Positions 33,199-43,217 of a stretch of 64,000 nt of DNA are shown piece by piece (positions within the stretch are counted from its first letter, which is position 1; the number at the start of each line of letters is the position of its first letter). A model generated the notes under the pieces. The model had not been told where the DNA came from and did not search any database. It was given only the letters and a program-made list of their open reading frames with translations. The position numbers and the translations under genes are program-made. Where the stretch lies: NCBI GenBank assembly GCA_028753945.1, contig JAPNXP010000015.1:2852001-2916000 (forward strand), in the 5' to 3' direction. The stretch comes from Hexactinellida sp. DTS-2022. Taxonomy: Eukaryota; Porifera; Hexactinellida.

Positions 33199-34652
33199 TC
33201 AGTCATATACGTAATCTTCCAAATACTTTGGAGGTTTCCGTACACGTTGTGGTCTGCTATAATTTTGAGGGCTAAGAGCGGCGTCCTCCAAACTAATATG
33301 TTCTCCGCCCTGTATAGATGTATCGTTCAGATCTACGTTGTCTTCTAGTGGTGAATCCATACTAATGCTGTTCGACAACAACTCCTTTAAAGATCTGTTG
33401 TGAGGAGTTTCGGAGAGTAAGGATAGTCTCCTCGTATTTTCTTTTCTGAACTGCGGACGTAAGTTGCTCTCCTGTCTCTTACGTTGAGATTCTTCCGAAT
33501 TATTATTATTATCAATAATATTATTATTAACCGGATAGTGGTCTTCAAATTCAGCTGATGAACTAAATCGCTCTTGATCGTTTCGCTGAACATGATGTTG
33601 TAATCTGTTTATATGAGTTACTTTAGTCCTCCATCTAAATGTCGTATTTGGAGGTCGACAGGTCCTTCAACCTTGCTAATCGTCCATCCCCCTTCCCACC
33701 TATCCCGTAATTTCCGGTCTACTCCTCTCTGTGGGATGGATAGCAGAACACTATCGCCCATATGGAATTTCGATAGAATTGAAAAATGCGCTCCTCTGTC
33801 GTAATATTCCTTCTGTCGGCATTGCTCTCTTGCGGCATGACCCTCAACAAAATCTCTTAACTTGGCTAATTTTTCACGTAAAAATTTTTCATAGGAAGTT
33901 GGATCATGAGACGTGCCCACTTCTAAATCACTTGTTATGCAAGAATCGCGTCCATACATAAGTTGGAATGGAGTAACCTTTGTACTCGTATGTGTTGTAG
34001 TACGATAAGCATACAGTACTAAGGGGAGATATCTTTCCCACTCCCAAGTTTCGTCAACATAACACCTGAGCATTTGTAAAAGGGTTCTATTGCTTCTCTC
34101 CACCAGGGAGTTTCCCTGAGGATGATAAGCTGAAGTATGTGTTTTAGATATTCCCCACCCTCTGCATGTTTCTTTCAACAAAGTTGATTCAAAATTGGTG
34201 CCCTGATCAGAATGCAGGAATTCTGGAATACCTAATCTCGAGAATGTTTCAGTTAACAATTTTGTAATAGTTCCAGCTTTCTGATCTTTCATCGGATATG
34301 CCTCTAACCACTTTGAAAATGAGTCTTCTATAACCAGTAAGTACCTAGTATTTCCTCCCGAACTGATAGGAACTTCTAAAACATCGACTTGTAACATTTG
34401 CAACGGTCTTCCTAGTGGAGTGTTCAACAGAGGCGCCCTCGTTGGAAGGGGAAGCTTCGCTTTCTGACACCTATCGCAAGAATTAACATATTCTGTTACT
34501 GCCAGTTGCATTCCAACCCAATATGCCATCATTTTCAATCTATCCAATGTCTTTTCTACACCTTGATGTCCACCTTTATCGTGGGCACGTTCCAGGAATT
34601 CTGCTTTCATCTGCTCAGGAATAACCACAACACTATGAAGATTCGAAAATGG
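33199..34652 (-). pseudogene. gypsy integrase region with one frame break in the tail
   Basis: Integrase inserts the cDNA into the host genome. It is in the same frame as the upstream RT-RNase H but separated by a TAG. Visible are an HHCC zinc-binding module (AHDKGGHQG ... NSCDRCQKA), the DDE core (LQVDVLEV, HSDQGTNFES, HPQGNSLVERSNR) with all three catalytic acids, and a GPY/F-like region (GPVDLQIRHLDG). At about 33622-33624 the frame shifts by one base at a run of three A (minus strand), after which a polar tail continues to 33199 and ends in a basic motif (RPQRVRKPPKYLEDYV) typical of gypsy pol C-termini. Confidence 0.88.
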
Positions 34653-36965
34653 CTATACCTTAAAGTTCCGTACTAAAACTCCATTTACTAGAAACAGCTG
34701 AGATTGAATTTGTTTAAACCTTTTAAACTCTGACATATTCCACAATTGTCCCAAGAACTGTTTATCTCTGGGAACGACTTCCATTTCCGCGATGACTTTA
34801 CTGATTATCCTGTCGTTCACTTGATGTTTTCTAATCTGCTTAAAATCCAATTCCAGAAGGGAGCTCGTCATAGCACAACTTTCTACTCCATTATCACAAT
34901 TCAACCGAGATAACGCATCTGCATTGTGATTTTCTTTACCATTCCTATACTTTATGTCGAAATCATACTCCTGGATCAGCACTGCCCATCGCCATAATCT
35001 ACCCACAGCTTTTTGGGTCTGCAACCACTCCAATGGTTTGTGGTCCGTGAATATCTCGAATTTTCTCCCAATCAAGTAATGTCTGAAACGTTTTAGAGAT
35101 TCAATAATAGCAAGGCATTCTTGTTCTATCGTGCTGTAATTGCGTTCAGCAATTCGTAAAGTTCTACTGAAGTATGCAATTACATGACCTTCTTGTTCGA
35201 GAACTGCACCCAAGCCTGTCCCACTGGCATCTGTGTACAACTGAAACTTTTTGTTAAAATCTGGACATTGCAGCACCGGCGAGGACGAAAGCGATTCCTT
35301 AAGCTTAATAAAAGCTGTTTCTTCTCTCTTTTCCCACACAAAGGGGACATTCTTGCATAGTAAATGATTCAGAGGATTAGCAATGGTGGAAAAGTCTTGA
35401 ATATATCTCCTATAATAACTCGCTAAACCCAAGAACTGTTTCACTTCTTTTTGCGAACCTGGTCGAGACCAATTGACTATTGAATCTATTTTGGAAACCT
35501 CAGGCTCCATTCCCGTGGCGGAAAACGTGTGTCCTAAATAGGTCACTTTACTTCTTCCAATCTCGCACTTTTTACCCCTTAACCTCAGATTAGACTGTCT
35601 AAGCCTATCGAATATCATCCTTAATGCTCTTTTGTGTGATTCCTTATCCGGCGAATAAACAAGAATATCATCGATGAAGTTATCTTTGAATTTCTCCAAC
35701 CCACGCAACACCTTATCCATTGTACGTTGGAACGCGCTTGGTCCGCCTGTTAATCCAAAGGGCAACACGTTGAACTCGAAAAGCCCCATTCCCGGACCAG
35801 GAGAGAAAGCGGTTTTTTCTTTATCACATTCACGTACTGGTATTTGCCAATAACCGGAGTTAAGATCCAGTTTCGTGAAATACTTCATACCAAATAATTT
35901 GTCCTGAACTTGATCTGGAAGTGGAAGAGGATAAGCATCCTTTTGTGTAACCCTATTAAGAGCCCGATAGTCGATACAGAAGCGTATGGTACCATCCTTT
36001 TTGTTAACCATTACTGGAGGAGAAATCCATGAACTGCTCGAGACTCTGATGATGTTCCTTCGAAGCATTTCTTCGATCTGCAAATGGACTTCTTGCTGGT
36101 ACGCCTGTGGAACCATTCTAGGAGGCGTTCTTATTGCCCCAGCATCACCAGTTCTGATCTGAAATTCCTCTACCTTTGCAACGCCAGGAACTGATAAGAA
36201 CAGATCTCGATATTCGTCTAGTACCTCTTGAAAGTCAGGAGAGATAACCGGCGATTCAAATACTGGAGTATTACGATAATCAGGTACAATTCCTCGGCAC
36301 TCCCAATCATCATTCTCGTCCAAGTCAAACGAGTCTGGTGAATCACACAATCCAATGTGCACGGAACAAGACTTGTAAGGGGTATACTCTACATTTTGAG
36401 CTGTAGAACATTTTCTATCCCTCTTCTCGCACATCATGACCATTCCTAACTGTGGTCCCCTAACGACTCCACAGTCAAAATCTAAATCAACTCGATGTTT
36501 CACCAGAAAATCCACTCCCAAAATGCAATCTTCTACCAATGGCGAAGTTACGAGGAATTCTTGCAGGCAATTAATGTTACCAATAGATATCTCTAAACGA
36601 GCTTCACCTAATAGATTCATCTGATTTCCCGTTGCTGTGATTAACTCCCTGGAATTCACATTACTTGAAAGATTGTTAGAACATTTATTGAAGATATGGT
36701 TGGAGATTAGGCTAGCACTGGCTCCACTGTCAAGTAATGCACTACACTTGACTCCTCCCACTTTCAAGTATATCTTTGGAGTTTCTACTGACTTGCATAA
36801 AGCAATATGATCTTCATGGAATGGTATTGATGATACCGCTGAATCGACAACTATATTCGAATAATTTGCATAACATTGAGTCTGTTGAATTTCTGGGGTT
36901 CCGTCTCGACTCGCCCAACGAACCCCATCTAGTTTAAAGGATTCCCCGTTGGAGCCTTCGGGCAA
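34653..36965 (-). CDS. gypsy protease - reverse transcriptase - RNase H
   Basis: A continuous frame of about 770 codons with no ATG at its start, as expected for pol expressed by frameshift from gag. In order: aspartic protease (SALLDSGASASLIS, about residue 75), reverse transcriptase (MVNKKDGTIRFCIDYRALN, FTKLDLNSGYWQIPV, and the active site FIDDILVYS), and RNase H (LYTDASGTGLGAVLEQEG; FEIFTDHKPLEWLQ). All catalytic motifs look intact. The frame ends at a TAG, after which integrase continues in the same frame. Confidence 0.93.
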   Translation of the reverse strand: MPEGSNGESFKLDGVRWASRDGTPEIQQTQCYANYSNIVVDSAVSSIPFHEDHIALCKSVETPKIYLKVGGVKCSALLDSGASASLISNHIFNKCSNNLSSNVNSRELITATGNQMNLLGEARLEISIGNINCLQEFLVTSPLVEDCILGVDFLVKHRVDLDFDCGVVRGPQLGMVMMCEKRDRKCSTAQNVEYTPYKSCSVHIGLCDSPDSFDLDENDDWECRGIVPDYRNTPVFESPVISPDFQEVLDEYRDLFLSVPGVAKVEEFQIRTGDAGAIRTPPRMVPQAYQQEVHLQIEEMLRRNIIRVSSSSWISPPVMVNKKDGTIRFCIDYRALNRVTQKDAYPLPLPDQVQDKLFGMKYFTKLDLNSGYWQIPVRECDKEKTAFSPGPGMGLFEFNVLPFGLTGGPSAFQRTMDKVLRGLEKFKDNFIDDILVYSPDKESHKRALRMIFDRLRQSNLRLRGKKCEIGRSKVTYLGHTFSATGMEPEVSKIDSIVNWSRPGSQKEVKQFLGLASYYRRYIQDFSTIANPLNHLLCKNVPFVWEKREETAFIKLKESLSSSPVLQCPDFNKKFQLYTDASGTGLGAVLEQEGHVIAYFSRTLRIAERNYSTIEQECLAIIESLKRFRHYLIGRKFEIFTDHKPLEWLQTQKAVGRLWRWAVLIQEYDFDIKYRNGKENHNADALSRLNCDNGVESCAMTSSLLELDFKQIRKHQVNDRIISKVIAEMEVVPRDKQFLGQLWNMSEFKRFKQIQSQLFLVNGVLVRNFKV

Positions 36966-37862
36966 TTTCTCGCCATATGCCCTATTCGCTTACAATTATA
37001 ACATCTGATCTGTTGCTCTGTTCTATTATTGGCGCACTCCCTGCTATGTGTCCTTCTCCTCGACACATATAACATCTAATCGCCCTTTCTCTCTTCTCCC
37101 TTTCATAGCCTCTTGGACCAGAGCGTTCGTATCCAACCACCTTCCCTTTTAGTTCATTTCTCCATTGGTTACGGCGTCCATCAACAGCACATATGCTATT
37201 TTCGCTCTCATTACATGCTAGTATACTAAACCGCTCAGTTATTTGTTTAACTGCCTCATTCACCAGCTTCCTGTCAACTTTATCATCCATCAAATTCCCT
37301 TTCACGTGAATTTCCTCGGGTGCCTTTACTGAATTGATTTCTCCTTCGACTTTTCCAGAAGATTCATTTTGTAAACGAATTAGTATTTGTGCTCGCTTCA
37401 TTGCTCCTTCCGAAGTAGTGATATCCGGGGAAAGCCTAATGTTCTCATAAATCTGTCTGGGTAACCCACGGATATACTGTTCGAATAACAGCTGTTCCTT
37501 TGCTTCCATAGACATTTCCGGAAATGCCTTCCTCAAAAGACCCTTAAGTTCGTATAAATACTTCTGCGGTGTTTCACTTGGGTGAAGAGATCTACTTTGG
37601 AATTTACTCAATGAAGTAAATTTCGTATCCTCTGGCTTAAAAGCGCTCAATAATTTGTCTCTAACTGTATCAAAATTCAATCTGCTCTCCATATCCAGAG
37701 TTTAAACACTTCTAAGGCTTCGCCCCTCAAACAAGTAGCTATCATCAATGACTGCTTGCCCGCATTCCACTCATTCGCAAGTGAGCATATTTCAAAATGC
37801 TCCAGAAAATTTTCAATGTCTCCATCATCAAACTTTTCCACTGGTACGTTTGAAGCTGCCAT
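36929..37862 (-). pseudogene. gypsy gag with two one-base frame breaks
   Basis: The start is the ATG at 37862 (MAASNVPVEKF); the frame is open further into the primer-binding site but without an ATG. The capsid-type region includes LHPSETPQKYLYELKGL. Two CCHC zinc knuckles follow: the first (CYMCRGEGH) and the second (CYNCKRIGHMARNC) lie in different frames. Three frames are therefore needed to read gag. Both breaks have the sign of a one-base loss and can be placed at AAA (37701-37703) and GGG (37039-37041) on the coding strand. In its current state it could not make full gag. Confidence 0.85.
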
Positions 37863-37871
37863 TAAACCACT

Positions 37872-37882
37872 CTCTGCTACCA
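37872..37882 (-). promoter_or_regulatory. Primer-binding site for initiator tRNA-Met
   Basis: Reading on the minus strand, TGGTAGCAGAG lies one base inside the 5' LTR. It is complementary to the 3' end (...CUCUGCUACCA) of animal initiator tRNA-Met, the primer used by many LTR retrotransposons. Confidence 0.85.
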
Positions 37883-37883
37883 A

Positions 37884-38076
37884 TATAGTACTTCCGTAAA
37901 TAAAACAGTATAATAATACAAGTTTAATCTGAAATCAAAAAGTCCTTTAACTATCTAACAATGTCTATATATAGTATTAGTATAGTAGATAGCCTACAAT
38001 CTCGTTTCTATTAATTTACTTTCTTTGTACGCGCTCGATTAATTAACTCATTGATTAAATACTGTTACATACTATA
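37884..38076 (-). repeat. 5' LTR of the Ty3/gypsy element
   Basis: 193 bp, identical to 32964-33156. It should carry the element's promoter; I see no clear TATA-box placement I would defend. Confidence 0.93.
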
Positions 38077-38334
38077 CCTGTCAGAAATGCCTCTTCAGAA
38101 ATTATTTCTGGAGTTTTGTAAAATTAGACCCCCCTTTTATCAAATCCTGCGACCGCCCCTGGTTACTATATGGTATAATACAGTGCTACGCTTATATTAT
38201 ACCCTACATAGCCTTTGTCAGGGACTTCTTTAATATAGGGACTGTAAACTTCGTTTTACGGTAAAATTAGCGTAGGCCTAAAACAGTATTGTTACTTATT
38301 GATATCCCGTAATCAGCTAATGCTAGACATAGGA

Positions 38335-38700
38335 AATGTATTATTGTCGTATAGGAAGTCATATTTTGGGAGTCCAACGGTCATATTGGTTTATCGAAAA
38401 TATTTGTGGAATGTAAGTTATGCGATTTTCACACCCTTCCATATATGGTAATATTGTTAAAATCTCGAGATTACTTAACTTTATACATATGTAATGTATC
38501 ATTTTCGTACAGGAAATCATATTTTGGGAGTCCAACGGTCATATTGGTTTATCGAAAATATTTGTGGAATGTAAGTTATGCGATTCTCACACCTTTCCAT
38601 ATATGGTAATATTGTTAAAATCTCGAGATTAGTTAGTTTTATACATATGAAATATATTATTGGCGAATGGGAAATGGGAATTCATATTTAGGGACTTAGT
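38335..38700. repeat. 158-bp tandem duplication plus a degenerate third unit
   Basis: The unit starting near 38335 (AATGTATTATTGTCGTATAGG) is repeated from 38493 with few changes; both contain TTTTGGGAGTCCAACGGTCA and AAAATCTCGAGATTA. A shorter diverged third unit follows to about 38700. Non-coding. Confidence 0.85.
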
Positions 38701-38860
38701 AGATCACATTGATTTACCTAAGGCGTTCCCATTAGCCTATATTATTATTTTGGCACTCTCCACAGGAGGATTGCCCCGACCCTGTTTTGTAGTTTCGCTA
38801 ATTCTTACATATCAGATATCTGTCATTATGTTGTTCCGGTTGTAGTGTAACTAGCAAATT

Positions 38861-40115
38861 TTATGTAAATATTTGCAATGCACATGAATTGTTATCAGAG
38901 ATACAAACTAATTTAGTATTGTTGAGGATAGCAATGCCACAAGGGAAGTTAAACATTCCAGCTTGGTGTCCTTTCTGTCCTACCGTGTGTAGGAGGTCTC
39001 CTGCTGGAGAGAATACCTTAATAGCGTGAGCTGACCAGTCGCTGATGACAATATTATTGAGTCCGTCTAAACAGAAGAAATATGCTCTTGAAACTTGCAT
39101 TCCTATTCCTCCTCCGGTAACTAGGGAGCGGGTCTTCTCTCCTGATAGTGTAAACACGTGGATACAGTGATCGTCTTCACGGCTTAATACAAACATTTCA
39201 TTGTTAGTAAATTTAACATCAACAGGTTGTGTCATTGTTTGATGTGTAGCGAACCTTGAAAAGCTAGTTCTGTAGACAGTATTTGGATTCTGTTGTTGTA
39301 TTCATCTGCCACGTAGAGGCGTTGATTGGGAGAGATGGCGAGTTGTCTCGGAAAATTGAACTCTTCATTTCCAGATCCTATCTTCCCTAATCGCTTTACC
39401 ATTTTGAGATATGTAAGCTTGTATAGGAAGATAGCGTGTTGGTCTATGTCCGTGACATAAATGCTATCCTGATGGATTAATATGCCCCATGACCGTTTCA
39501 GCGTTTGATGTCCGAATTTGTTGAGACAGTCTCCTGTCTCTGAGAGTATTTGGATTCTTCTCTTGCGCAAATCCGCCACATAAATGTGCCCAGATTTCGT
39601 ATCGATTGAGACACCTCTCGGGCCATTAAACTTTCCAGGAGCTGATCCTTCATTCCCAACAGCAACAATGGGCTGTTGGAATGTGGCATAGTTTGGTATC
39701 GCTGGCACAGGAGGGATGGGAGGAGTCTCGAGTTGTACAATCTCTCCCAGACGGGAGATACGTTCCTCTAGGTCCCGTGTGTCACAGAGGTAACTCACTT
39801 CCTGAGGTGGTGCTGCCACTTGCATTTCTGCCATTTTCGGTTCCAAATCTGTGAATATTTTCCCCTGAACGGAATGCAGTAAATTGTGTGTCATTTGACC
39901 TTCCAAAAATGCGCGGGTTTCTGCGATTTGTTGTTTCATTTGTTGTTGCGCACCCGATTGGCTCTGATTTCATCTCGTCTGTCCCTTAAGTCGGTCAACA
40001 GCTGGTGCCTTCTCTGCTCGAGAGAGAGTATCAACCTGTTGATTGATTGGTTTATTTGTATCGACACGGGGTCTACGATTGGCACTGGGATTTGCTCATG
40101 TATTTGTGTCGCCAT
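38861..40115 (-). pseudogene. RING-less NHL-repeat (TRIM-like) gene with two frame breaks
   Basis: Start ATG at 40115 (MATQIHEQIPVPIVD), stop at 38861. Three consecutive frames together give about 415 codons, matching the 417 residues of the intact paralog at 53106-54359. N-terminal coiled coil (INRLILSLEQRRHQLLTDLR), then NHL blades (GSAPGKFNGPRGVSIDTKSG, HIYVADLRKRRIQIL, GNEEFNFPRQLAISPNQRLY, LDGLNNIVISDWSAHAIKVF). The breaks fall at GGG (39953-39955) and AAA (39238-39240); both have the sign of one lost base. NHL propellers bind RNA or protein; without RING and B-box this cannot be called a TRIM ligase. It may be a working gene with sequencing gaps. Confidence 0.8.
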
Positions 40116-40501
40116 TTGTGTATCTTTGAAATTTATTCGTGTTTGTATGTTTCAGTTTATTCTTAATTTATAGTTCTAAACACTGACTACTCTCATTTCT
40201 GAGTAACTCAGTTAATATTAGTTGTGTTTGTGAGACAAACTCTGAACTTATTGCATATTTAGATTAGTGGCTGTAAAGTGGTTGATGTTTCAATGAAATA
40301 ACTAATTTCTGCGATTCCATCAAATTCCTTTGAACCACTAAATTAAATTATTCTACACTTCAAAGAATATTAGCTTTTCAATAACAAGAGACTTTGGTTC
40401 GTTGAACATATTTAACTCCTTTAGTGTACGTTAAAATTCCAAGAGTTATAACTTATGAGCATCCGTTTAATGAAAAGGCTGTGCGGCCTGTGGTCGTAAT
40501 A
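40116..40501. other. AT-rich spacer
   Basis: Presumed promoter side of the NHL gene; the last 8 bases are the left target duplication of the adjacent hAT-type MITE. Nothing else recognised. Confidence 0.4.
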
Positions 40502-41071
40502 CAGGGGTGCCCAACCTGTGATTCGCGAATCAAATGTGATTCTTTCCTGAAAAATATGATTCGCGAAACATTTTGTTGCTTCTGATTTTAATATACTATA
40601 ATTTTTGAAAACAGCATTTTAAATATTTTATCGTAAATACAATTATTATTGAATACAGTTAAAATTGATGATTCTACAAATATAATTAAGTTATTTCAAT
40701 ATTTTAAATCGTTCGTTTATTTCTTCCAAAAATCTTTGAGTAACTATTGTAACTTTATTCATGGAAGTCAAGGAAGATTGTGTGAGCGAAAATATATTTT
40801 GTTGGTATTTCTTTACAACAGTTAATGGACTCATTGACAATTTTGTATCCAATTGCAAGCAGTACAAACCTTCACATTGATAATAATTCTATATTATATA
40901 TTTATTATAATAAATATATATATAAGAAATACATTTGATAACACCTGCTTTTTGTTTATTAATATTTGTAGGTAGTTTTGGGGTTTCTGGAACCTCGTTG
41001 TGGTCTATGATTCGAAAATTATATATCATTTGAAATGTGATTCACCACATGAGAAAGGTTGGGCAGCCCTG
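40502..41071. mobile_element. hAT-type MITE, copy 2, with 8-bp target duplication
   Basis: 570 bp, from CAGGGGTGCCCAACCTG to AGGTTGGGCAGCCCTG, flanked on both sides by TCGTAATA (40494-40501 and 41072-41079). It is the same family as 16220-16787 but in reverse orientation. No transposase. Confidence 0.93.
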
Positions 41072-41512
41072 TCGTAATAGGACCATACAAGGAATTAATG
41101 CTGCCTTATGTAATTGATCTCAGTGCAATATATTCGTTGTCTGTATAACTATTATATAAGAAGTTTGCATATACATGGCATAGTGATCGTGTATCACATC
41201 TAGACAAGTATAGTCAGGAATTTGTGTAGGCTATCGACTATCATTTTCATCGCCAGTTGTCTCTTTGAAAGTTAAATAGTACGTGACTTTGTTTAATATA
41301 TTAGGGAAAAACATTATTATTATTATTTGGGCTGAAACGAATATACCGAATATTCGAATATTTAAATAGTTTGAAATGATTGAACGAATATTCGTTAGAA
41401 AGAATATTAGATTGGAACAGATATTTGTTTACTACTTTTCGATAACAACATAACTTTTGTTTTGATTGTAGAGATTGTAAGTGCTTAACGATCGATTCCT
41501 TATTATCAAGTT

Positions 41513-41757
41513 TTACATTGAGACTATTCGCAGTGTTCCTCTGCACGCTTGGAAAATAAAAATTTAGGTTTTGATTCCAGTCCCTTACAATAACGAGGTG
41601 AAAATCCATTCACTGTTTTACATTTTGACAGTGGCTTGTTATTGGAGAATATAACTTCTCCTTTATCATTTCCATGTGACATAATCACGCAAAAGAAAGA
41701 ATCGTACATAGAATGGTCTAAAGACTGAATAGATTTAACAGCTCTCAGAAACTCTAA
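41513..41757 (-). pseudogene. Caspase p20 fragment with SHG and QACRG motifs in two frames
   Basis: The minus strand encodes FLRAVKSIQSLDHSMYDSFF, then CVIMSHGND, the strand and catalytic His of a caspase p20 subunit. The active-site motif QACRG is at 41537-41551 but in a different frame; the shift can be placed at AAA 41563-41565 and has the sign of one lost base. A stop follows soon after (TAA at 41513-41515). No p10 subunit or pro-domain is seen nearby. It is either a gene fragment or one exon of a caspase gene whose other exons I could not find. Confidence 0.7.
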
Positions 41758-41804
41758 ACGTTATCAGGTATAAACAATTATCAAAATCTTTCGATTTACA
41801 CTTT

Positions 41805-42060
41805 TATGGAGGTGTTGAACTCATTAAGTATATAATTAGCTAATTAAATATATATTTTCTGATCATTATGAGGCAATTAGAATATACAAATTCTGATTGT
41901 AGATTTGAATACTACATGGTCGAATTACTCTAAGTTGCTAATTTCAAATCATTGCGATTATTTTATACTGAGATACAGCCACATTCTCATTTGTGCCACT
42001 TGTGCCATAGTGGCACGTGGCTGAGACACTTATGCCACTTAATGGATATTGGCTAAAATG
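41805..42060 (+). repeat. Dispersed repeat, copy A
   Basis: Matches 45750-46320 in reverse orientation (shared blocks include ACTACATGGTCGAATTACTC and TGAGATACAGCCACATTC). Copy A lacks the hAT-type insertion found in the other copy. Confidence 0.75.
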
Positions 42061-42231
42061 ACATGAAATCACAATATTTTTTGTTAATGATTATAGTAAG
42101 ATATTTGTAGTCGTTTCAGAGTAGTTTAAACAGCCATTAATAAGTTACCAGACGAATATTGTATCTGCATTAAAATCCTTCCGCACAGTTGTAATTTCTG
42201 GAGATTTTTTCATACAGTTGACCACTCTCTA

Positions 42232-42960
42232 TCTATATATATAAAAGACAATGTATGTATGTCTGTCTGTCCTCACATCTCCTCTGAGATGCCTTAACCG
42301 ATCTGTACCAAATTTTGCATATTATCTAGGAATTACCTGACCACTCCAGATAAGGAATCTTTAAGAAAAATATTCACATCTTCCATCCCCAAGGTGACAA
42401 AACCTTTAACCAATTAAATTCGAGGGTTGTCTCAGTATGGATTAGCATCTAGCATTCAATTAGTATAAAAGGATTTTTATGTCTCTATCAATTATTAAGT
42501 GTGCATTATAGAATGCTTAACTGAGACTGTAATTTAATTGGGCAAGAGTAAATTAATTTATCCAATCAGTTATTTGTGTTCCGTTTGTATAGTTGTTGTA
42601 TTCCTATATGATTCCCCATATTATAAACAACAATTGAATATACATATAGACCAATAAAATTCAACCTTACATTTGTGTTGTTGGACAATTTAATAGTCCT
42701 ACCTATTGCTATATATAGATCGGGTTGACATATTTTGCCAACTTCAGTCATAATTTACATACAAAATCCGAACCTGTTACTCAACTATTACGTATGCCAC
42801 TTAAAAAACGTTCGCGTGTTGGTAATGATTGTAAACAAACGCCCAATACAGCGAGAAAGCGAATAAAACGTGAAAATGAATCTTACCACCAAATACAAAG
42901 CGTAGAAAAGCATAGTAAACTAGCAGAAAAACGCCGCCCGGAGGGCGGTTTTTCGGCTAG
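42232..42960 (+). mobile_element. Helitron, non-autonomous, 729 bp
   Basis: It has every terminal hallmark: 5' end TCTATATATATAAAAG after a host A (42231); 3' end CTAG before a host T (42961); and a GC-rich hairpin CCGCCC-GGA-GGGCGG (42934-42948) 12 bases before the 3' end. Helitrons insert between A and T without duplication and move by rolling circle. Only a short frame is present near the 3' end (see next entry). Confidence 0.9.
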
Positions 42961-42970
42961 TACACTATAA
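42794..42970 (+). CDS. Short basic frame inside the Helitron, possible Rep-helicase remnant
   Basis: 58 residues from ATG at 42794, highly basic (MPLKKRSRVGND..., ARKRIKRENES, KLAEKRRPEGG). Animal Helitron Rep-helicase proteins often begin with such a Lys/Arg/Glu-rich segment, so it may be a truncated N-terminus. It runs through the terminal hairpin and ends 10 bases past the element, so translation may be meaningless. I am not confident it is a gene. Confidence 0.3.
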   Translation: MPLKKRSRVGNDCKQTPNTARKRIKRENESYHQIQSVEKHSKLAEKRRPEGGFSASTL

Positions 42971-43054
42971 TCCATACTAACAAAATTTGTTGAATCGGGA
43001 CTAACTATTTAGAATTAATGTGTCCACATTAAGATGAGCCGATTGTAAGCTTTA

Positions 43055-43217
43055 CCGAGGAATATTATTTTCGATTTCTTGTACTTGTAGATCATTAATT
43101 AACGAATCACTTTTTAATATAAGTAATTCTATCTGTCTATCCTTAGATTATTCAATCATTTGGACGACAAGACAGCTGAGTTTACTGGTTTAGAGTTACA
43201 GTTGAATAGGTCTTAAT
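43055..43217 (+). repeat. Dispersed repeat, pair member 1
   Basis: Matches 51520-51682 in reverse orientation (shared CCGAGGAATATTATTTTCGA, AGATCATTAATTAACGAATC, TCCTTAGATTATTCAATCAT). No terminal structure identified. Confidence 0.75.

Larger units (their letters stand above)
32964..38076 (-). mobile_element. Ty3/gypsy LTR retrotransposon, minus strand
   Basis: A 5.1-kb element bounded by two identical 193-bp LTRs and flanked by a 4-bp duplication, CCTG (32960-32963 and 38077-38080). Internal order on the minus strand is gag, protease, reverse transcriptase, RNase H, integrase, so it belongs to Ty3/gypsy. A primer-binding site lies directly inside the 5' LTR. Identical LTRs mean very recent insertion, yet the frames are broken: gag at about 37701 and 37039, a TAG at 34638-34640, and the integrase tail at about 33622. 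The gag-to-pol step is also a shift of the same sign and may be the element's normal frameshift. Confidence 0.93.
32898..38161. mobile_element. hAT-like MITE (about 147 bp) split by a Ty3/gypsy insertion
   Basis: The left end CAGAGGCGGTCCCAGG (from 32898) and the inverted right end (CCTGCGACCGCCCCTG, to 38161) form terminal inverted repeats. CAGNGGCGG-type ends are common in hAT-like MITEs. The flanks (TGTACTAA and GTTACTAT) are similar but not an exact 8-bp duplication. Removing the retrotransposon and one copy of its duplication leaves about 147 bp. Confidence 0.65.

Noticed and set aside
39232-39240. ATGA stop-start overlap as translational coupling of two NHL genes
   Set aside because: Both halves are parts of one propeller matching the intact paralog; the overlap is a by-product of the frame break.
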